From Purshia tridentata (taxonomy: Eukaryota > Streptophyta > Magnoliopsida > Rosales > Rosaceae): a stretch of DNA of 43,924 bases. Numbering within the stretch: the first letter of the stretch is position 1; each line of letters begins with the position of its first letter. Shown here in pieces: positions 1 through 11,897 of the stretch. Position numbers and translations under genes: made by a program. The stretch lies in contig QANT01007838.1 in the NCBI GenBank assembly GCA_003254885.1, forward strand, positions 3,574 to 47,497, given 5' to 3'. The notes below the pieces were generated by a model. It was given only the letters and a program-made list of their open reading frames with translations. It was not told the DNA's origin and made no database searches.

Positions 1-82
1 AGTTTTTTTTTTTTTTTTTGGGCAAATTGATTCACTGATGGTCATACAAATTATGGATGTTATGGATGAATTCAAAATACAG

Positions 83-3000
83 GTTATGGTGAATGGACTT
101 CTATTCCAGCTATCGCTTCCACTCAATTTCCTTGGTAGTGTTTATCGTGAGACTATACAGAGTCTTGTTGACATGAAATCCATGTTTCAGTTACTGGAGG
201 TAAATAAAGGAACTTCTCTACAGTTGCTCTATTTTTAATTATATTGGCCTCTTTTTATTGGTTGAAACACTTATGATTGTTTCTTGCTAGAATATCAAGG
301 AAATACTATTGGATCATACTCAGTTTTATTCTTTTGTTATTTTCACCCTCTTTAATAAAGAAGAAAGTAGGAAATACATAGTCCACTCTTAATATTTATC
401 TTTTGGTTTGTATTTATCACTCTTTTTAAGATTGAAAGAGATTTTGTGTGTCATCCAAGTTTTTTGATGCTTCTGATACATTGGTGCGTTGGCATCTTTT
501 TGGGTACCGTTTCAACTTGCAATTTGTTTTGTTATGTTACTTTAGGAAAGGCCTGAAATTGATGACAAAGATAATGCAAAGCCTCTGAAGTTAACTGGGG
601 GAAGCATTCAGTATGACAACGTACATTTCAGGTGGTTGATGCTTCTTTTTGTATACCTTCTTATAGTGTTAATGTAGCATATGGCTCTTTAGCTATAACC
701 CGATGTTTTGGTTTCTATGCATTGTGATTGGGAACAAGGAAAAATATTATCTAGACGAGTAAATAGATTGACCTTAAAACAACAACAATTAATTACTTTT
801 GCTATAAAACAAGCTCGTATTTTATCTCCATTACCTTTTCTTAATAATGAGAAACAATTTGAAAGAATTGAGTCAGCCGCTAGAACTACTGGTCTTAGAA
901 CCAGAAATAAAAAGGCTGACTCTTCAATTGAATCAAACTAAAATTCCAATCCAAACTCATGGTTCATTGCTGATGCACTACACTCCTTTCCCATTTATAC
1001 AGTTACCTGACAGAAAGAAAGATTCTTGATGGGATATCATTTGTTGTGCCTGCTGGAAAGAGTGTGGCTATTGTTGGAACCAGTGGCAGTGGTAAGGCTT
1101 GACCTTGTCAGAATTCTTCGATGTTTCTTGTCATCTGGTTTTGATTAACTTGTCCTTTCCTCATTAAAATCATTTCTTGCTTACATGAAATAATATATGT
1201 TTATGTTCTGTGCTTCTGTGGAGGACATGATTCTATAGATAGACAGAATTCTGGTCCTTTTGCTAGATGTTTAGTCTGGCAGTTCTTAGGATTAGCAAGT
1301 GATGCCCATACATATTTAATTCTTTTATTTTGTATTAATCAGTATTATTGCATCAATGTGCATATATGTTGTTTTACTCAGTCTGATTTCATTGGCATGA
1401 ATATAGTGAATTGGTATCTGCTTGCAGGCAAGTCAACCATTCTCAGATTGCTCTTCAGGTTTTTTGACACCCATTCTGGAAGTGTAAGAAAACTAGTATT
1501 GCCACCACACACAACACACACCACCCCACCCCCCCTCCCCCAACCAAAAAGAACAAAAAATTTGTATCTTACAGTGATACCATTAATTTATGGTAAGATA
1601 AAGATAAAAAAAAAAATTTTTAACTTTGACATTCTTCTCATCCGAGACAATAAAAAAAAAAATTTATCTTTGACAGATAAAGATAGATGGTCAAGATATC
1701 CGGGATGTGACACTTGAGAGTGTACGGAAGTCTATTGGCGTTGTCCCCCAAGATACAGTAAGTTCAAATAAGCAATGTCATTTTTTTTTTTTCTCGCTTT
1801 AGTTGTTTCTACTACAAAATTCATAGGCTATGTGGGATCTTGTTGGTCATGGTCATAAGTTGTGACTTGTGACATTATAAGAAAAGAACTGGTGCGTCAT
1901 GGACAGGTACTTTTCAATGACACAATATTTCACAACATCCATTATGGTCGTCTTGCAGCAACAAAAGAAGAGGTATGAGATGAATGAGTTATCACTTGAA
2001 ATTTTGATTCTTTGAACAGCATATTGTGCAGTGTTGAATTTACTAGGCTTTCTTGGCCAAATAATTCTTTCTGTTTAGGTGTATGATGCCGCTCGACGTG
2101 CAGCGATACATGACAGTATTATGAAGTTCCCTGACAGGTATTCTACTGTTGTGGGGGAACGAGGGCTCAAGGTGAGAAGGCTGATGCTATTTACTGAGGA
2201 TATGTTTCCTTTAGTTATGGGCTAAACTTCCCTCTTTGCAGGCAGGCTGGGTTAGGGTACTACGTTTTTTAAACATGTAATCTTAGCAAACCACATAGTA
2301 TCTAATGAATGAAACTCTTGTAGCATTGCACATCTACCTCCTGCAAAGTCAATGTTTTGTACAGTATTTTGATATTACTTATAATTTAATGACCATATAA
2401 ATATAACTGACAAAAAAATGAAAAGAAAGAGGAATAGGTTACTGTTTGTTATTTCTTTTTGGTGGACCATTAAATTAGAATGATATGGTTATACTTCTGT
2501 GCAGCTAAGTGGTGGTGAGAAGCAGCGTGTGGCACTTGCTCGTGCATTCTTGAAAGCACCTCCAATTCTGTAACCATTTCATTCTTTCTTCCATTGGTTT
2601 TTCCTAATTGTTCATGTTGTCTGAAATTTTGTATCCATGTATAATTTTGAAATTGAACTTTCTTGACTTGCTAATGAATTAATCTTTGGTATACAATGAA
2701 GATATCTCCCTGTTCTCATCCACAGGTTATGTGATGAAGCTACAAGTGCACTAGATAGCACCACGGAAGCAGAAATATTAAATGCATTGAAGTCCTTGGC
2801 AAACAATCGAACATCAATTTTCATTGCTCATAGGCTAACCACTGCAATGCAGTGTGATGAGGTATGCACTTTTCTGCCTGTTTGTTGCTTCTCCTGCATT
2901 TTTGAATACTTTTTTTCCGTTACTACCTCTTTTTGCTGGCCTGAACATCTATTACTTTCTAAATTTATACTTTAGTTGGGTTAGAGAGAGAGAGAGAGTT

Positions 3001-3225
3001 ATACAATCATTGCTTTATCTTTTCCTATCTCTTTTGTATGTTGCAATATCTTACTCTCTGCCTTTCAAAATCAATTCTTAGATAATAGTTCTGGAGAATG
3101 GGAAAGTGGTTGAGCAGGGACCCCACGATGTTCTCTTGTCTAAATCAGGAAGATATGCACAGCTCTGGGGACAGCAAAATAACACAATTGATGCACTTGA
3201 TGCCACTGTCAAAGTGGGTGCATGA
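83..3225 (+). CDS. ABCB25: Mitochondrial half-size ABC transporter, ABCB25/ATM3 type (3' part only)
   Basis: Exons 83-199, 546-631, 1003-1091, 1428-1483, 1677-1757, 1907-1972, 2079-2171, 2505-2569, 2726-2861 and 3082-3225 join in phase to 310 C-terminal residues. The 5' part lies off the left edge. The first exon is the end of the membrane domain ([17 protein letters not shown]). The nucleotide-binding domain follows: Walker A GTSGSGKST, split by an intron after GSG; Q-loop VVPQDTVLF; signature [14 protein letters not shown]; Walker [14 protein letters not shown]-loop histidine in IAHRLT. These closely match plant ATM3. Family knowledge: it sits in the inner mitochondrial membrane and exports a sulfur compound, thought to be glutathione-linked, needed for cytosolic iron-sulfur assembly and molybdenum cofactor synthesis. 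The catalytic motifs are intact, so the plastid insert in the second visible intron seems tolerated. Family call is firm; choice among ABCB23/24/25 paralogues is less so. Confidence 0.95.
731..955 (+). pseudogene. rps18: Plastid rps18 fragment (nuclear plastid DNA) inside an ABCB25 intron
   Basis: Between the donor at 632 and the acceptor ending at 1002, one frame reads [18 protein letters not shown], continues through [20 protein letters not shown], and ends [10 protein letters not shown]. This is the C-terminal 60% or so of plastid ribosomal protein S18; the first 40 or so residues are absent. After RNK the frame runs nine more residues to a stop, so the usual stop appears lost or moved (from memory of the family). 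Similarity fades left of about 731; the right border is unclear and may reach about 970. No stop codon interrupts the homologous part, which suggests a fairly young transfer. It has no start region or plastid context and should be removed by splicing, so I treat it as a non-functional insert. Confidence 0.88.
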
Positions 3226-5352
3226 ATGTTCCCATTCCTTCACTTCGCTCCCTCTTCGAAAGTAAGAAAGGCTGGCTTAAGAGGGTTCTATTCTGTCTAT
3301 TCTGGTAATTTATTAGCCACCTTTGACCTTCAGTTTATAGAGAAAGTTTATATATGGGAAGTTGAACTTTGGAGTAAGCACTATTCTCTGGTGGACTAGA
3401 AAGATTGATGCATGGCACACGCTCCTGTGATGAGGTATGTGGTACTGGTTGGTTAACTCGGACATGAAGGTAATGCTAGTAGGCCAGTTTGGTATTGCTG
3501 TAACTTCTGAAAAATAGTTGTAGAGACAGCTGTTGAAAATGTTGGGAGGAATCTTTTGATTTGAATGAGAAGTAATTAGTTATATATTTAATTAGAACAC
3601 AGAAGCTGTTAGCCTTGAGAAGCATACACTGTGTTACTGGAGCCTACAAACAGTGGAAGCATTTGTATTAAGTAGGTTATTGATAGCCAAAGTAGGTTCT
3701 TAACTATATCATGGTGCTTAGGATATTGAATACATTCTTCACTTCTATGCATCAATTTGAGAAGGATTGAAGTTTTTTTTTTAAAATTTGTACTTTTCTG
3801 TTTGTTAGACAAGCAGGAATACATTTCTCCATTGTATCAACTATGTACTATATGTGTCCAATAAAATTGGCTTTGTGCAATGTGCTTTAGTTTTATTTAT
3901 GTATGCACAATGTGGAAATCAGAGTGTAACGTTTGCTAATTTGTGTTGATATATATCTTCTACTTATGTGAACCAATTGTACCAAGCATTCTGTGAATTT
4001 ATGGTTCTGTATTGTGGTTGTGGAGTGGAATTATAATTTAGTTTACATATAATTTTGTCGTATCGATAACGACAATACCAAATGCATTAGCATTGCGCCA
4101 AATCTGGCGTAACCATTGCATGCCGAACAAATTAGGAAGTTACGGGCACTTGTAGATGGAGAAATCGATCATCGTACAGTTGTCAAATTGATCGTTGCAT
4201 GTAACGCAAACCCGACCACCGACAAGAGTGCCTGACACATAAATTTATTTTTCGAAGACCAGTCTTGAATACTTGATTCTTGAAGGGTGCCTTGAATGCC
4301 ATGATAATACTTGATGAAGATCCTTGAAATGGAGATGTGAGAATTTTTCCAATCTTGAAAGAGATCTAGGGTGGAGAGCTGCTTTCATTTTTCCTTTTTT
4401 GTTGACAAGAGATCGTGTAGATTTGGTAAATTACCTTGCCTTTCCCATTTGCTTGAATTGAAGTGCTGCATTGACCACCTGCTAAACAGCTCTCTTACGG
4501 TTTGTTCTAAATCATTTGCTCAATTTATCTTTCCTTCTACCTAGAATCTGTCAAACCTGCATTTTTACAATATTTTTTTAGCTTCTCTTTTGTCAACATT
4601 CGGCAAAGTTTTTTCTGGTAGTAAATAAGGAAAATAAGAAGAAAAAAAAAGTGAAAAGGAGGGGACTTGACATATCCTAGCGCTGGGATTTGAGTCTCAT
4701 CATCCTGAATACCCTTTTCATTCAGAATAGGACTTGGAAATTGAGAACATAATTGAGAGAACAAAAGCAGGAAATTTGGTAAAATAGTTTTTTTCTTTTA
4801 TATCGAATTCGGACCTCAGATATAGAGGGTAAATGCTCTTAATCAATTGAGCTACAAGCCCCCCACTCTGGTAAAATACTTCAGTTTGTGCTTTTCACCC
4901 AAATGATCAAAACTGATCATTATTGTTTGATGAGTTTGGCAAAGCAAGCAAGAGGCATCAGTGATGATGAGCTGTGAATTTGCTGGTGCGGATTTGGGTG
5001 CAGCCGTTACACCTGAACTGATACTGCATTTCCAGCAGATTTCCAAAATTTCATTTGTTGTTTTCTTTCCCATTTCCCCCCAATGGTAAAAAAAAGGGTC
5101 AAAAGGCCTTCTCTATAATGTCTTTATGTTCTTTCAACTCTTTTACATTTAGACGTTTAAGAAGACAAAGAAGAGTATGGTTCTTTCGTTTTCAGACTCT
5201 ACTTCTGGTAAGCTAGAATTTTCATTTTTTTCTTAAAGATAGTTCAGTATTATGAAAAGCAAAAATTCTCATAAAAGCTGATATGGTACTATAGTAACAG
5301 AAAATTAAAAACCACATGGGTTGGAACTAAAATGTATAAGTACAGGGTGTAA
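3226..5352. other. ABCB25 3' UTR and spacer before the bromodomain gene
   Basis: No supported protein gene. The first 640 or so bases are probably the ABCB25 3' UTR, with an AATAAA signal at 3860-3865. The rest is AT-rich spacer containing a tRNA-like SINE piece at 4801-4864 (listed separately). Short frames on both strands resemble nothing I recognise. The right end should hold the promoter and leader of the bromodomain gene; I see no clear TATA box. Confidence 0.6.
4801..4864 (-). mobile_element. tRNA-derived SINE-like remnant
   Basis: On the minus strand the piece opens with GGGGCTTGTAGC, then a box A-like GCTCAATTGATTAAGAGCA (4834-4852). A 4-bp stem CCTC/GAGG with a 7-base loop follows, then a box B-like GGTCCGAATTCGA near 4801-4815. 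Spacing fits a tRNA D arm, anticodon arm and T arm. The T arm is degenerate and no full acceptor stem closes, so it is not a working tRNA. An A-rich run (AAAAGAAAAAAA) follows at once. Plant SINEs of this build are common. I cannot name the family or set the 3' border; a decayed tRNA pseudogene is the alternative. Confidence 0.45.
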
Positions 5353-8300
5353 ATGTGCCCAGAGGAAGGGAGGAGGAAGAGTGCCCGAATATTGGCCTTG
5401 GAGGAGGAGAAGAAGAACAAGGCATTCACATGTAGAGCCACAGCAACACCAGCAGCTCCTCCTGCCAAGACCAAGAGGGGCCGCAAGTGCAAAAGACTTG
5501 AAGATGTCCTATCATTTCAACAGGTTCCTCTTCCCCCGCCTTCTTTTACATGTATAAGATATGCATATATAAGGAAACGCTCTCTTATCAGACCGTGAAT
5601 CTTGATCAATGATTATGATAATTCTTGCCTAAATTTGAATCCTCAAATTCATAGTCTGGCAAAAGAACGTTACTCTGCATATATAAATTGGATACTTATT
5701 CCAGGTTCACGATTCTCTCCATAACTTGCAGTTGGGTGATTCTGATTTTCAATTGTACGCAGGATACTGAAAACCAAGAAGAGGAAGATAATTCGATCAA
5801 GAATGGTGAGCCTTAACATTCATAGATGCAACTTAAAGTCAAGTGACTGTGTTAACACACTAATTAATCATCAAGATTTCAAAATGTGGTAACTTAGTTA
5901 TTGTTTCATATTAATTAGATGAAGCGGCAGAAAATCTGTCACCCACACAGCAAGTGCCAGAAAGTCACGTACTTGACTTTGTCCTTGATGCACTTCAAAG
6001 GTGCAAATGCATTTTTCTTTTCTTTTATGATATGTTCTTTCCAGTTTGCACAGGAAAGCAAAGGAATCAATTTCAATGCTTGAATTACTAGAAAACTATT
6101 TAAGGGCTTAATCATTCTGCTTAATGTAGGAGCGACAAATTTGATATATTCAAAAAGCCTGTTGACCCTCAAGAGGTTAGTTATACTTGGTTTCTAAAAA
6201 TTTTCTGTTGCAAATGCTTTGTTCCTTTCTAATTTAAAAAAATTAATGATCTATTTCTTGCTTTCAAAGGTGACCACCTATTACAATATTATTAAAGAAC
6301 CAATGGATTTTGGCACCATGAGGACAAAACTCAGGGAAGGAAACTATGCAAGCTTGGAACAATTTGAGGTTCACTCCCAAATAAACATTTTTCCTCCCCA
6401 ACCCCTTGTTCTTCCTTCTACTTCTTCCCCTTGTTGCATTCTGTGTTGCACCATCTTCAAAATTCTCATCTCTTCTGTTCTTATTCGGCGAATATACTAT
6501 ATGTTTGCATTGCACCAAGTTGTTGGTGGAAAGTATGTAAGCAGGTTGGTGCTTATGTGCAGGCCTCTATATGTTAATGAGAGAAAGGAGGGAGGGGAAG
6601 CTACTTTATTGATCTTGTAGTATTAACTATTAAGTTCTAGAACATTATATGAACTACTTACTGATTTACCTTTTCTTTGAATTAACAGCATGATGTGTCT
6701 CTAATATCCAGCAATGCAATGCACTTCAATTCTTCCACCAGCATGTTTTTCCAAGAGGTGGGCTAATTTATGTCTTCCTTGGTTGTCGAGATATGTCTTT
6801 GTGCTAGGTGAAAAAGTCAATGTTCTCTTGCCAGACAGTCTCAATCACATATTCATTTAATATTTTATGTTACTAAACTATCTGGCAAGAGAACATTTCC
6901 GCTAAGTGAAATTCACATTAATGATTATCTTCAGGTTTTTTATGTCAATGCTAATATAATGCTTTCCAGGCTCAGCGTATACAAGTACTAGCCCAGAAGA
7001 TTTTCCATGCTCTGAAAACTAATCCAAAACGTTTTCAACAATTAATACTGTCAATAAGTTGCCCTGGTGGGAAGCCCCAAAGTGAAGCCAGAAGTTTACA
7101 CACAAAGCTTGGTAAACCAGATGGTGGTGTGAAACGCATTGGCAGACCACCCTTACGTGGCTCATCTCTGAAAAGAAAAACCCAAAAAGGCCGTCCTTCA
7201 TCTAAGTCAATTCCTCATGTTGACCAAGGACATAATGAAAACTATCCTGGTAAGATAAAAAAAAAAAGCTAATCTACACTACATTGTACTTAAAAAATGT
7301 CTTGAGGCTTTGGTACCTGAATCTTCTGTCAAATCACAACCTTGAGGGTTAAACCAATTGGGGCCTTGTCGTCAATATGTTGGACTGTGAATCATGATGC
7401 TTAAAGGCTATGTAATGCAACAGATGTTATCATTGAACTTATTGTAATAGCTTATGAACTGTTTGATTGGAAGATAACTAGAACAGATTTGGATGAATTT
7501 CCATCTTCATCCATTTATAGATTGAAAAGGAAGCTAAAGCTAAAGCTAACTTGGTTTCTTTCCCCCCTTGCTTTGCCCAGGATTGAAATATGGTAGGAAC
7601 TCAAACTTATTCCTCACGGAAAGACGTCAAACTTATCTTAGGCCTTCCAAGGAGAAGGAATCCATAATATCAACTGTCTTTAGTTCCCCAAAATCTCTTG
7701 TTCATGTAAGTTAGACATTCCATTCTTCAATTTTTCATTTCCTACTTAGCTCCATCCTATATATCTCTCTATTATGATTGGTATTAATTATTATGACATT
7801 GTAGATTGATGATCCTGGGGGTTCTGGATATAAAGAAAGTCTCATGCGGTTTGTTAAAGGTTTGGGGCCAACAGCTCAAATGGTTGCCATGAGGAAATTA
7901 GAAAAGTGTCTGATTGAAGAAGCTCCATATAGCCAGTCTCAGACAGCCCTTTCAATCCAAACCCAAATTGATCTGGCTTCTGCACCATATGCCCCTATGG
8001 TACCTGATCATCTTGTTGGTGTTAATAGTGGTCAAATGCATCATAATCCCCTATTGGACTTACCACCCAGTGACCACTCTAATGCTTCATATTTTCGTGG
8101 TGATGCTTCTGCATACGGATATTATGCCCAGGCCAGTAGTGGTGGTATTCATATCCAAGATGGTAGTACTGCTTACAAGGGAAAGATGAATGCTCCTAGC
8201 ACATCTGGGTTAGGCATGGTTCCCAACTATAACATAAATTGTAAACACAGTGACCCAAAAGGGAAAGCGGTGCTGGAAGTGGTGGCTGCTGATGTAAATA

Positions 8301-9091
8301 ACAACATGGACATCTATGATCTTACCAGAGAAAAAATGATTAGCATGGAACTACAGGACATGGAAAGGAGAGCTCATCTTCAAGATCAAAACAGTAAGGT
8401 CCAGGCTGCTTATGTAAATAACAACATGGACATCTTTGATCTTACCAGAGAAAAAATGATTAGCATGGAGCTACAGGAGAGTAACATGGAAGGGAGAGCT
8501 TATCTTCAAGATCAAAACAGTAAGGTCCAGTTAAAGGCACATCTCTGTGTTTTTAGAGATTGGAGTAGTCCTGGGACTTCAGACGGCAGCATAAAGTTTA
8601 GGACTGTGGATATGTTAGCCAAACGTCAATTGTCTACTGGGTCACATCAGTCAAGGCTGCAGGAGATCATGTCTAGAAGCAATACTTATTTGAGGCCATC
8701 ATCTAATTTCATGCCTACTTCATCAGCTGCTAAGGCATCAACCTCCTCACATGTTGGCTCACAACTGAGTAAATACATAGCTAATTCTGCACTGGAAGTT
8801 CAGCTGCTTCATTGGGGCCAAGCCACTTCAGCACAGGGTCCTCAAGAAATTAGTAGTTTTCCGAATACGAATGTGAGGCTTGATGAGGATTATAATCCAT
8901 TGGGCAAGGGTACAGATATGAGGGAAGAACAACCGCTTTTGTCATCAGCTCAGCCTCAGGGAATGCTCTTGTGCAATGCAGTTAGTAGCTATGAAAGAGC
9001 TACCACTCAATGCCACCAAAACAAGCCTGCTACTCAGTCTTTTCTGTCATTGTTGGTGGACTCTGAGCCTGATTTGACTCTTCAGTTGTGA
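5353..9091 (+). CDS. Plant bromodomain protein with AT-hook-like motifs
   Basis: Exons 5353-5523, 5763-5805, 5919-6000, 6130-6175, 6270-6368, 6689-6757, 6970-7249, 7581-7705 and 7805-9091 join in phase to 733 residues. The N-terminus is basic (RRKSAR, KTKRGRKCKR). A bromodomain spans about residues 88-190: IFKKPVDPQE, YYNIIKEPMDFGTMRTKL, then SNAMHFN, which keeps the acetyl-lysine-binding Asn but has Phe for the usual Tyr. Residues 225-247 carry two AT-hook-like cores (RIGRPP, KGRPSS). The long C-terminal half is low-complexity and ends DLTLQL. Family knowledge: such proteins read acetylated histones in the nucleus, often within SWI/SNF complexes; membership here is inference. Residues 466-547 hold a tandem duplication. 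The start is the weakest point: ATG 5353 directly follows an in-frame TAA, so an upstream exon could supply the true start. A polyadenylation signal AATAAA lies at 9137-9142. Confidence 0.88.
6819..6897. repeat. Perfect 17-bp inverted repeat in a bromodomain-gene intron
   Basis: AATGTTCTCTTGCCAGA at 6819-6835 is the exact reverse complement of 6881-6897, with a 45-base AT-rich loop. It lies in the intron between 6757 and 6970. Just outside the arms are two direct look-alikes, GCTAGGTGAAA to the left and GCTAAGTGAAA to the right. It could be a small MITE remnant, a local inversion-duplication, or an RNA hairpin. It matches no miRNA family I know. Confidence 0.75.
8285..8530 (+). repeat. In-frame tandem duplication in the bromodomain coding exon
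   Basis: Two adjacent copies, 8285-8404 (120 bp) and 8405-8530 (126 bp), encode near-identical 40- and 42-residue blocks. Both contain VNNNMDI, then DLTREKMISMELQ, then LQDQNSKVQ. The second copy has two extra residues (ESNMEG against DMERR). Both lengths are multiples of three, so the frame is kept. The high identity suggests a recent event. Confidence 0.95.
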
Positions 9092-9370
9092 GTTGAGCAT
9101 AGAGAACAACTGCTTTGAACAATCACTTAAGGCTAAAATAAAATGTACTGGTTTTGCATGTCTTTGTACATGCCTCTGCATCTATATATATTATTATCTA
9201 TTTGATTAGATCCCTGTCTTTTACCAGTAGAGAAAAATGGACTGGTTTGTTTGTTATTATCTATCAGATTATATAATGTCTTCTTTTCGGTTCAACTATG
9301 CTCCTTTCACTGCCTAGTTTCTTCTTTTTCAGATTTCTCTTTTGGACTTCAATTTTCTTTTCATACAAAA

Positions 9371-9401
<31 letters not shown>

Positions 9402-11721
9402 AAAGATTTTTTTCTTTTATTTTTGGAGCATATGGTGATAAATTGTTATAATGCAGCATCAAAAGACTCATAAGTTGATAAAGAGGGCAAGTGAAAAGTA
9501 GACAAAAAGCACAGAGTCCTAGTGAAAGCCACTGACCCTGAAGATGGCTGGCTCCTTCTACCTTTAATCTTAATATCTTATTATTAAATTCATAGAATTA
9601 TTATAAATAAGGTTCGTGTACCGTTCTAAGCAGATACTTAACCCTCCAATGAGAATGAACTACGTACCCTCCAATGAGAATTATTGAAATTTACGTTCAA
9701 GCACTTATAAACTGGTGTTCTTTCTCCACAGATTTACCCTAAACCATTGTATTCAATGGTCCTTTCACATCAAAGTTCTCACCCATTTTATAAAACAAAT
9801 AGAGGACGTAAAATTTCTTACCAAATATTTGATATGTTAAACTTAAATCTCAATCATACATTTAAACCTAGTTTGATGGTGTTGTTAGTCTGTTTGTTAA
9901 AAGAAAAACTCCCCCTCATGCATGTACATAGAGACATAGATCCACAAAATTCTTAGATATTGGACCCCACACAGACCTAGGAGGCTAGGCCCATTGACGA
10001 TTGAGATGTAATTGGACAGTAGCTACCGTCCAAGCTGGGCAAGTGTGGTTCTCTTCATGCAAATATTAAAGCATTGGCATTAGTGATTTAGAATGACATC
10101 AACAACATAATAAAATAAGGGATCAGAGAACACGAGCTTGGAAGTTGGAACCAAAGGCAACCATCCCAGATGGAAGAATATTAATTAACTTTAGCATTAG
10201 ATTAATCAAGCAAAGACCATACTTCCACTGTTCCACATGCACATTACTCGAAAATCACAACTAATTAAAAATATGCTTCAAATTGTACTTCCATTATCGA
10301 CAACCAATGAACTGCTTATTTTAATCTAACTTCAGATCTTCATACACACACACGTACAGATCATGTCATGTATGCACATCGCCTTTTGAACCCTTTTTTT
10401 TATTTTTTATTTTCAACCCAAAACAATACAAAAGCCCATTGATAGGTTGATGGGAACAAATTTCTGCAACAATATATTAGGGTGGACTCTGGTTATTGTT
10501 GAAGTAAAACTGTAAAAGTAAAAGTTACTGGGCTCACGAATGCCTATGAAGCATGAAGGCAACATATATATCGCTCCAAGTTCCAACCTCTGCTTCAGAG
10601 AGACTCAGACTGCGCTTGGCAGCAGCTGCCCCACCACTCCAAACCTAGACATCAGGTAGGGTTTGGTTTATGATGTCAAAACGCACGAGATTATAATTAT
10701 ATCACACTTATCATTTTTATCTACGCATGAGATGTCACAAATTATATACTCGCTAAATTTAATTTCTTACTCGTTACGAAAATTAAAAAATAAATAAGGT
10801 TCAGAATGAGTTTGAATTAGAATAATAAAAAACTGACACATTATTTATTAAACAAATTTAATAATTAACACATTATTTGCTGAATAAATTTTGATAAGTA
10901 TAACAGTTGTGATGTTATTATATATATGAGCTTCAAACATTGCCAAAAGAATAAAGACAACTGACTACAGCCTCCATGTTTCTCACACAAGTTTTACCAA
11001 ACATGGACATGTAAAGCATCAAAGAAATCACTTTTTGCAGGGCGAGTTTAACTTCCCCTTGTTGAATATCGACAACACCAGACGTCACCGTTTCTGTCCT
11101 GTCTATTAATTGCAATTTCCAGCAATGCAGCTTCACTTGCCATACTATAACTGGCCTAGCTTGTACGTGAGAGTGAGCTCTCACGTAACATGTAGTCTTT
11201 CTCTGATTTTTCCTATCAGCAAAGCAGCAATCCATATATATCATGCCCTTCATTCTCTCCAAAGATGAAGAAATACACGCTTTGTTGCCAAATTTCAACA
11301 AAAATATATCTTTGATGCCCTTTATTAAACCATCAAAAGTTCAAAACAAGACAGGTGAAGAAAACTCATTACCATTTCATGTAAATCATGTAGATTTTCG
11401 GGGAGGATTGATATGATCTCATGTTCATATACATCATTCTAATTCTCCAATGCAGATGGTTCGGCCCTTCGATCCGTCAGCAACAAGAAAGAGGAAACAG
11501 TTTTACAACATGCAATTTTAAAGGATACAACAAATCCATAATATATCCAAGTTTTAATTGCATGTTTAAAATGCACAACCACATTAAAAAAGGTGTTAAG
11601 GGAGTATTGTAATTATTAGAATATCAATTAGCTAGCAAAACCAGATCATATAATTCACTTTATTCAGTAAAACATAATTACTGGAAAGAAATAGCAAGGT
11701 AAATTAATTAAGAAGATAGTA
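9092..11721. other. Spacer between the bromodomain gene and MIR319
   Basis: No supported protein gene. The bromodomain 3' UTR comes first. A 25-base A run sits at 9367-9391, and a short direct repeat ACCCTCCAATGAGAAT at 9641-9656 and 9666-9681. From about 10660 to 10930 the DNA is very AT-rich. A 122-codon minus-strand frame at 10933-11301 resembles nothing I recognise and lies on the 3' side of the MIR319 hairpin, so it may only be part of that transcript's tail. Confidence 0.5.
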
Positions 11722-11897
11722 AAAGGGAGCTCCCTTCAGTCCAAGCACAGAGAGGAAAAGAATGAAATTTATCTCCCGCATCATTCACACATCCACAGTG
11801 GAAAAATATACCCTTTGTCTACTGTGTTTGAATGAATGAGTCGGCAGCTAATCCAAACCCTTTGCCCATCCATGAGTGGACTGAAGAAAGCTCTCTT
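11722..11897 (-). ncRNA. MIR319: MIR319 precursor hairpin (miR319, targets TCP transcription factors)
   Basis: The minus strand of 11724-11744 reads TTGGACTGAAGGGAGCTCCC plus T, identical to plant miR319a/b as I know it. The other arm (about 11874-11895) reads AGAGCTTTCTTCAGTCCACT on the minus strand and pairs along the mature sequence with a few mismatches. Between them lie inner pieces typical of MIR319 genes: TCATGGATGGGC after the 5' arm, and GAATGATGCGGGAGATAAA before the 3' arm, the latter part of the conserved upper stem. The order (star arm first, mature in the 3' arm) is the family pattern. Family knowledge: miR319 guides cleavage of class II TCP mRNAs and so controls leaf shape, growth and senescence; its long stem is processed from the loop towards the base. 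Transcription runs right to left from a promoter at higher coordinates. Confidence 0.96.

Noticed and set aside
38..238. Frame starting [12 protein letters not shown] as the start of the ABC transporter
   Set aside because: The part before 83 is intron; an AG acceptor ends at 82 and the family sequence begins at VMVNGLLFQ.
708..941. Functional nuclear rps18 gene
   Set aside because: It lacks the first 40 or so residues and any transit peptide, and lies wholly in an intron.
10933..11301. 122-codon minus-strand frame
   Set aside because: No recognisable domain or family, and it lies on the 3' side of MIR319. Length alone is within chance for this size of window.
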